From Boletus sp. NGJ (Eukaryota; Basidiomycota; Agaricomycetes; Boletales; Boletaceae): a stretch of DNA of 64,000 bases. Below, piece after piece: positions 58,696 to 64,000 of this stretch. The stretch lies in NCBI GenBank assembly GCA_019096195.1, contig JAGTXK010000073.1, positions 372,001-436,000 of the forward strand. The letters are read 5' to 3'. Positions within the stretch are counted from its first letter, which is position 1. Every line of letters starts with the position of its first letter. Under the pieces are notes generated by a model. It was not told the DNA's origin, did no database searches, and saw only the letters and a list, made by a program, of their open reading frames with translations. The translations under genes and the position numbers were made by a program.

Positions 58696-59316
58696 TCACT
58701 CTATTGAAGATGGAGCAGGAGACGGGTCAAGAGTAGGTTTGTGAAATATTGGTGGAGTCTTGAAAAACTTCTTTCGCTTCTCCTCCTTCTTATCCTCGGT
58801 GTCCCCAATTATTTGCCCTGCATAGTCGAAGGTAGCCATGGCCCCACCGACCATAGCACAGGAGCCGACAGCTATAGGTAGGGAGCGTGCTATGAAAAGG
58901 AATGCGTGAGACATGGAAATTGGCCACTACGCATGGTCAAACATACTTCGAATACCCGCCAAGAATCCGGCTGCACATCCGCCAGCAAGCCCGTTGAGTG
59001 CATCGTCAGTCTCTCGCTGATTTGCGACCACCGCCTCAGTGAATGCAAAGGCAGCGCCCATTGCAGCTGTTCAAGCATGGTCCACAAAATATGAAAATTT
59101 AATATATCGTGGCCACTCACCGAAAGTTCCAATAGTACCTCCGGTGCGGGTCAAGAAACCAGCAGCACCAGCCGAGTGTGAAGCCAGCGCATTCTGCACT
59201 GCGCTGATGAATGCCCCCACTGCACCTGCTTGAAAACCCGCCGTGGTCGCGCGAGCCAGCGGTGCTTTTGGTTCATATGCGCCCCGAACGAGTTCCAATG
59301 GTGCTTCAGTGGTCAT
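58696..59316 (-). CDS. Complex I accessory subunit, Tim17 family (NDUFA11/B14.7, NUO-21.3)
   Basis: Inner-membrane accessory subunit of NADH:ubiquinone oxidoreductase. It starts MTTEAPLELVRGAYEPKAPL. Small-residue-rich membrane helices follow: AGFQAGAVGAFISAVQNAL, then GAAGFLTRTGGTIGTF, across an intron AAMGAAFAFTEAVVANQRET and NGLAGGCAAGFLAGI, then SLPIAVGSCAMVGGAMATFD. A polar tail GDTEDKKEEKRKKFFKTPP follows. The four glycine-rich spans mark the Tim17/22/23 fold, and FDYAG with the lysine-rich tail points to the complex I member rather than an import channel. Three exons. Head to head with EED over 92 bp and convergent with RAP1. Confidence 0.8.
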
Positions 59317-59408
59317 TGAGTGATGAGGAAAGCTCGGGTGCTAGTTTGGTCCTAACATGCCCTCTTTCCATTTTCGGTTGACCGCGCTGAATCCTACTAC
59401 CATCCGAA

Positions 59409-61299
59409 ATGTCCCTCGCCGAGGAGCCCCTCCCTCCGTTCAGCCTCAGCAAGACCCTCGATGTCTGTATCTCTTGCATCTTCTGCAGTACCATCGGGCT
59501 GAACCCACCGTGGTCGACTAGCTTACTTTCCTAGGCTCAGCTCACTCGATCGCTCATTTCCCTTGGGATGCACTATCCCTGCAGACACTATGGGCCGGAG
59601 AGATGGATAAGCCCGAGCTACAAGAGGCTTGGAGGAGGATGACAGATCATTGGTCAGGCGCTATGGTTGTTGGTGGATCCGACGCAATCGCGGTCGTTTC
59701 TCCGAGCCGCCCAAGCAATGGCTTTTGTGTCAAGGTAACTCTGGATGACGGTCAAGTCTGTATCCGGTGATGGTTGGCAAACACTCAGCTGACACCTCAT
59801 CCTTAGGATCCATTTCGTGCCGTCGCATGGGCCTTATCAATCGAAACCCCTCTTGATCCCTTGATAGTGTGTTCGCGGGGCCGTATACTCTACGTACTCG
59901 ACGCCAAACAGAAGAATGTCGTCGGGAAGCTTAGGGGTCACGGCGGGGTAAGATATTCAGCGTGTTCGCGAGGTAGTTTGCGTTCTTTGACCAACCAGAC
60001 CAGGAAATCACTGCGATTGTGGTCCATCCATCCTTCCCATATCTATTTTGCACATGTTCGAGGGACTTTTCAGCACGACTGTATGATCTGACGATGACAC
60101 CGCGCGACTCTCCCAACAACCCACACTGGCCCCCTTCCACATCGTCTAGTCTCGGTGGCGCCCCACATGGTTTACAATCAAGTGAACCTGAAGGCGTCGG
60201 AATCGGTCGATGTGTGGCCGTCTTGTGTGGCGGGCCATCTGGAGGGCATAATGCTGCAGTATTAAATGCCGTAGGTGATGTTCGAAGACTAAATTGTCTT
60301 GACTCACCACCGCTCAGTCATTTCACCCCACCTATCCGTTGCTAGCAACCTGTGGAGTGCGTTAATATTCCATGGCGGTATATCTACCTAAAATTTCATC
60401 TTAGCTCGACAGGGCCGTTAAGATCTGGTGTTTACCAAAGATGTCCTTTGAGGAAATGACTCGCGAAGATAAACCCCTCTTCAGCTCAACGCGCATCCAT
60501 CAGGCCAGGGTCATATCCGTAAATTGGCAAGTCATTTATACCCGACTAGATGACGAGCACCGTATCGACGTCCTTAACAGGTTGAGCCTAGACGTCCTCG
60601 CAACGCACAGCGCGCCAGCCTTGATGCGCCACAACGGACAGAAGGAGAACGTATACCTTGCGGATGGAACAATCGCGATCTGGCGCTGGCTTGGTTTTAA
60701 TCGTTTCTTCCCGCCGAACCAGCAGAAGCCATCAAAGGTGATGAGGGGTTGTGCATCGGTACGATCCGTGTCATAGTTAGCTGTGGATACTGAAAGTTCT
60801 CCGCAGGATTATCAGGAAAGCTGTGAGCTTTTCATTCTAGGCATGGCCAACAAAGACTGAGATGTTGTTTCCTTAAGCTTCATTCAAATTGTTATCGGTT
60901 GCATCCATATCTCAACTTACGCGTCATCTTCACATCGCATACACTCTTAGGAATAACTACGTGATCGCAGTCACGCTCCCTGATCGAATACGCCTTCACA
61001 ATGTAGCTGATTTTCGACCGCGGCAACGGCCCTCTTTTCCACTTGACGAAAGTGATGGAGATGAGGTTGCCGCTCTTACCCGCTTGCATCTGGATGAAGA
61101 AGGAGACGATGGAGAGCATGTCGTTGCGCCGATGGTATCCCAGAGGACGGCTCTTTCGCCGCCTCTCGGGGGACAGGATATTGTCATTCCGACAATCGAG
61201 CACAGTCTGCAGGCTGTCGTACTCGGCTGTCATGGGTTGTGTCTTATCGCACTGGGAGTCAATGGGCGAATATGGATCTGGACGAGCGCAGTAGACTGA
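59409..61299 (+). CDS. EED1: Polycomb PRC2 WD40 subunit, EED/ESC homologue
   Basis: WD40 protein of the EED family, which binds trimethyl-lysine and supports the H3K27 methyltransferase. Exon 1 gives MSLAEEPLPPFSLSKTLDVC; splicing leads to SAHSIAHFPWDAL. Propeller segments are DPFRAVAWALSIETPLD, RILYVLDAKQKNVVGKLRGH, HPSFPYLFCTCSRDFSARLY, FHPTYPLLATCGLDRAVKIW and HQARVISVNW. The family-specific part near the end, LATHSAPALM then GTIAIWRWLGFNRFFPP and KVMRGCAS, marks EED rather than another WD40 family. The final stretch ends GVNGRIWIWTSAVD. About ten exons, with two long acidic or Ser-rich insertions. No other PRC2 subunit gene lies in the window. Confidence 0.83.
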
Positions 61300-61418
61300 G
61301 TCTCAGGCATCATTTTTTTTGCATTTGAATACCGTACGTTGTAAGCTTTGGGTGTGCGCACAGAAGGTCATCCATGTGAATATGTGTGTGGGGGGATTAA
61401 CCTTCCTGTAAACCTAAG

Positions 61419-62298
61419 TTATGAAATCTTTGCGTTGGAAAAGTCCAGTTCCGGATGAGCGGCTTGAAACTTCTTCAGTGCCTAGGAAAGCGAAATAGTG
61501 AGACTAGATAACCACAGACGCGGCTGTTCGCACCTCCATCTTCTTTAACTCATCCGAAGTGGGTTTGCCCATTTGCTACAAGAAAGTGGCTGAGTTTGTG
61601 CGTTAAACAACAGCGAATACAAGGGTACCTTCTGTTGATTGTCAAACTGGACGATACGAGCATTAGATGGAACAGAAACCTTCCAACGTAAATCATACCA
61701 TCATCTTCTCGACCATCCCTCTGCAAGTGTATCAACTTTCGATATGACAAGCGTGTTCGTATCACCCACCTCGTCTCACCGTCAAGATCGCTCAACTTAC
61801 TATTCTCCGGCTGAATCTTCCGAGTGTCGATCTTCGGGTGATGAGTCAGAACGTTCTCCCACCACTGTTGTTCGTTGACTTTTTCAAGATGAATGAGGAT
61901 GGACTGCTGATCCTCTGTGACGATGGTAAGATGTAAGGACAAAGCGACATAAGATCTCTTACCCAATGTCCAGGTACTATCCTCGACTTTTATTTCCTTG
62001 CAGAGCTCACCATCCAGGATATTGTCTTTCCCTTTGAGCCCAACGCTGAGCTTCTTCTTCTGAATTGTAATTGCAAGGTCCTTGGCGCGCGTGGGCTTTG
62101 GTACAGGAACGACGATATCTACTTCGCCCAGCTCCTGCCTCCAGGTGTATGGAAGAGCTAAGTCACAGTGAGTGTTCGCTATCAGACACACAACTGCGGA
62201 CTCCTACCAGCCTGTTCGGAAGCTTCGCGCTCCCTGTCAGCCTTGTCCTTGGCTTCCCTCTCTTCCTTTGAGAGCTTGTCGTACTCATCGTCGGACAT
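61419..62298 (-). CDS. nudC: Nuclear movement protein NudC (p23/CS domain)
   Basis: Cochaperone-like protein first known for dynein-dependent nuclear migration in Aspergillus. It starts MSDDEYDKLSKEEREAKDKA, an acidic-basic helix. The CS domain follows an intron: LPYTWRQELGEVDIVVPVP, RAKDLAITIQKKKLSVGLKG, ILDGELCKEIKVEDSTWTL, then LIHLEKVNEQQWWENVLTHH and IDTRKIQPENSKLSDLDGE. The last exons give MGKPTSDELKKMEALKKF and end HPELDFSNAKIS at 61419. About six exons. Length and motif order match fungal NudC. Convergent with EED, head to head with the SIZ/PIAS gene over 184 bp. Confidence 0.92.
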
Positions 62299-62482
62299 GA
62301 TGATGATCAGACGAACAAGATTATCCACACGTGACTAGAGGTGCTACGGATTTTGTTTACGCTTGTGTATTTTGTACAGTGAGCCTGACAGTAACTTGGC
62401 CACCTTGCGAAAAGGCGGTTGTCCGTCACCCACTCTTGTGGTCGTGTTCGTCTCTGGTCGCTCGTTGTAATCTTTCAATCTG

Positions 62483-64000
62483 ATGGCAGCAAACAATGCT
62501 TGGACTGACTTTGAAGTAAGTTCCGGTCATCGTGTGCCCCTGCGTCGTTTAATCCCTCCTAGAATTTGCGCCATACTGTCAAGCATAACACTGTCGATAA
62601 ACTCAAGCAAATCTTGGCCGGCTTCAATGATCAGTGTCACACTGTTTTTGTCAAGTCTGGAAAGAAGCAGGATTTGATTGATAGAATTGTCCATCAGATG
62701 GACGCTTGGAGACAGTCGAATAACATAGAGAAATGGACCAAAGCTCAAGCCATCCTCTATCAGGTCCGTACTTCCGGAATGTGAGTCGAGGATATTTTGT
62801 CCGCCTAAGCCAGTGTGCGTCCATCGAATGTGTGGCGTCATGTTATTTAGCGGTTTCGCATACCGCAGGAAATCTTGTTCTCCGTGCCGTGAGCATGTCG
62901 TTGATACACCGCTTATCTTTCTAGGTATTCTCAGAGTCGGTCAACAGGCTCGGTGGGGGTCCAGCCAATTCAGACAATGACTCCCGCATCATATGGCTCT
63001 ACGACGATATTCCCTGCGACCTCGACTGGTCGTTACGATCCATACGCGCCACCGCGGGTGCCACCCCCACCAGTGAGCGCTACACCAGTTACAGGTGTAT
63101 CCAAGTTCGGTAAGTTATAGAGTTGTCTTCGCACTACTCTTACTAAACGAGCTTCAGCTATGCGCTTCAAACCATCCCCTTTCTTTCGTGTTGATCAGTC
63201 GGTGTCTGGAATCGCAGAGTGTCCAGGTTTGGTCCACGCTCGTCGGGTGTTTCACCGTATTGACCATCGAACAGAGTCGACAAGCTCGACTGATCGAAAA
63301 CAACAAAGTCTCGCGTTTACTCTCAACAGCGAACAAACTACGAAGCTGAGTTCTACCAGGTATGTTGACAAGTGTGCATCGAACAGCGCACACTCATTAC
63401 CATCCCCAGCCCTAAGTATCAGCTCCGGTTGTATTGTACAACTTCTACCTTTTATAGCCCCAACCCAACGGTTTTTAGGCCACCTGCCGGCCCTTGCCTC
63501 ATAGAATTCCCACCGACGTGTGAAGTACGAGTGAATGGGACGGCACTCCAGGCTAATTTGAAGGGGCTCAAGAAGAAGCCTGGCACTGCGCCACCAGCTG
63601 ACCTTGGCAGAATGGTACGAATGAACGGTCAAAACCGCCTTGAAATGGTATACGTGAACAGCCAGCAACCCGTTCAGCCCAAAGTAAGCAGTTTACAGAA
63701 AGCAAGATCGCCTGCTGACATGCCGAAAGAAATTTTACATGACAGTATTCCTGGTCGAAGTCACCACAGTCGCACAACTGGTAGATAGGTTGAAGAAGGG
63801 CAAATATCGCGGTAGCCAAGATGTTATATCAAAGAGTGGGCTAGTCTTACTTATTTTCCATTAACAAGTTTATCTCTTTTAATAGTGTTCAGACCATCGA
63901 ACGATGACGACGAAATAGTCGCGGGTCCGCAGAAGATGTCCTTGAAGTGCCCGGTATGTTGAATCAGTTAAAGTCACTGTACGGGATAATAACCCGCTCA
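62483..64000 (+). CDS. SIZ1: SIZ/PIAS SUMO E3 ligase, 5' part (runs off right edge)
   Basis: N-terminal part of an SP-RING SUMO ligase. It starts MAANNAWTDFE. After an intron the SAP DNA-binding motif reads HNTVDKLKQILAGFNDQCHT and VKSGKKQDLIDRIVHQMD. A Pro/Tyr-rich linker follows with YDPYAPPRVPPPPVSA. The PINIT domain spans several exons: MRFKPSPFFRVDQSVSG, SPKYQLRLYCTTSTFYSPN, IEFPPTCEVRVNGTALQAN, LKGLKKKPGTAPPADLG and FYMTVFLVEVTTVAQLVDRL. The last visible exon ends KMSLKCP at a GT donor, the start of the SP-RING (family LKCPLS), so the zinc domain lies outside the window. SAP, PINIT and SP-RING order is that of Siz1/PIAS. Confidence 0.9.

Overview
The window is nuclear DNA of a filamentous basidiomycete, most likely Agaricomycotina. 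About 34 recognisable genes lie on both strands, nearly touching, and most are cut by several introns of about 45-85 nt. The gene set fits such a fungus: a CAS1 glycan O-acetyltransferase, a gp91phox-type NADPH oxidase, a BCK1 cell-wall MAPKKK, a cytochrome-b5 sphingolipid desaturase, Pal1, a Polycomb EED protein and a BRCT/Myb Rap1. I see no viral element, LTR element, CRISPR array or convincing tRNA. All gene models come from reading splice sites and conserved residues by eye.

Layout. 0-10 kb: nitrilase (5' part only), mitoribosomal mS35, the zinc protein CZIB, the MAPKKK BCK1, GID8 of the GID/CTLH ubiquitin ligase and ribosome-biogenesis factor RRP15. 10-23 kb: an ankyrin + dilute-domain protein, an unresolved stretch, a rhomboid protease, CAS1, the proteasome tether STS1/Cut8 and a basic probable mitochondrial protein. 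23-26 kb: a Rex4-like exonuclease homologue that has lost most catalytic residues, then 2.3 kb with no gene I can support. 26-37 kb: a RINGv membrane E3, the nucleoporin Nup155/Nup170, NoxA and a single-domain RNase III with a disordered SUMO-binding-like tail. 37-49 kb: TAF5, a conserved protein of unknown function, a single-pass surface protein, eL13, the desaturase and Pal1. 49-64 kb: HIS7, SER33, RAD51, uL4m, uS9, RAP1, a complex I Tim17-family subunit, EED, NudC and the start of a SIZ/PIAS SUMO ligase.

Genes are often paired head to head over short shared promoters (mS35/CZIB, NUP170/NOXA, desaturase/PAL1, HIS7/SER33, complex I subunit/EED, NUDC/SIZ1). Most are housekeeping genes; no biosynthetic or defence cluster is visible. 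The points most worth a second look are the pseudo-exonuclease, the RNase III with two SIM-like motifs, two GC-AG introns, the conserved unknown protein at 40.0-40.9 kb, and single-base frame breaks in genes that should be intact (eL13, STS1, NUP170, SER33, the surface protein). These breaks mostly fall at homopolymers and look like sequence errors.
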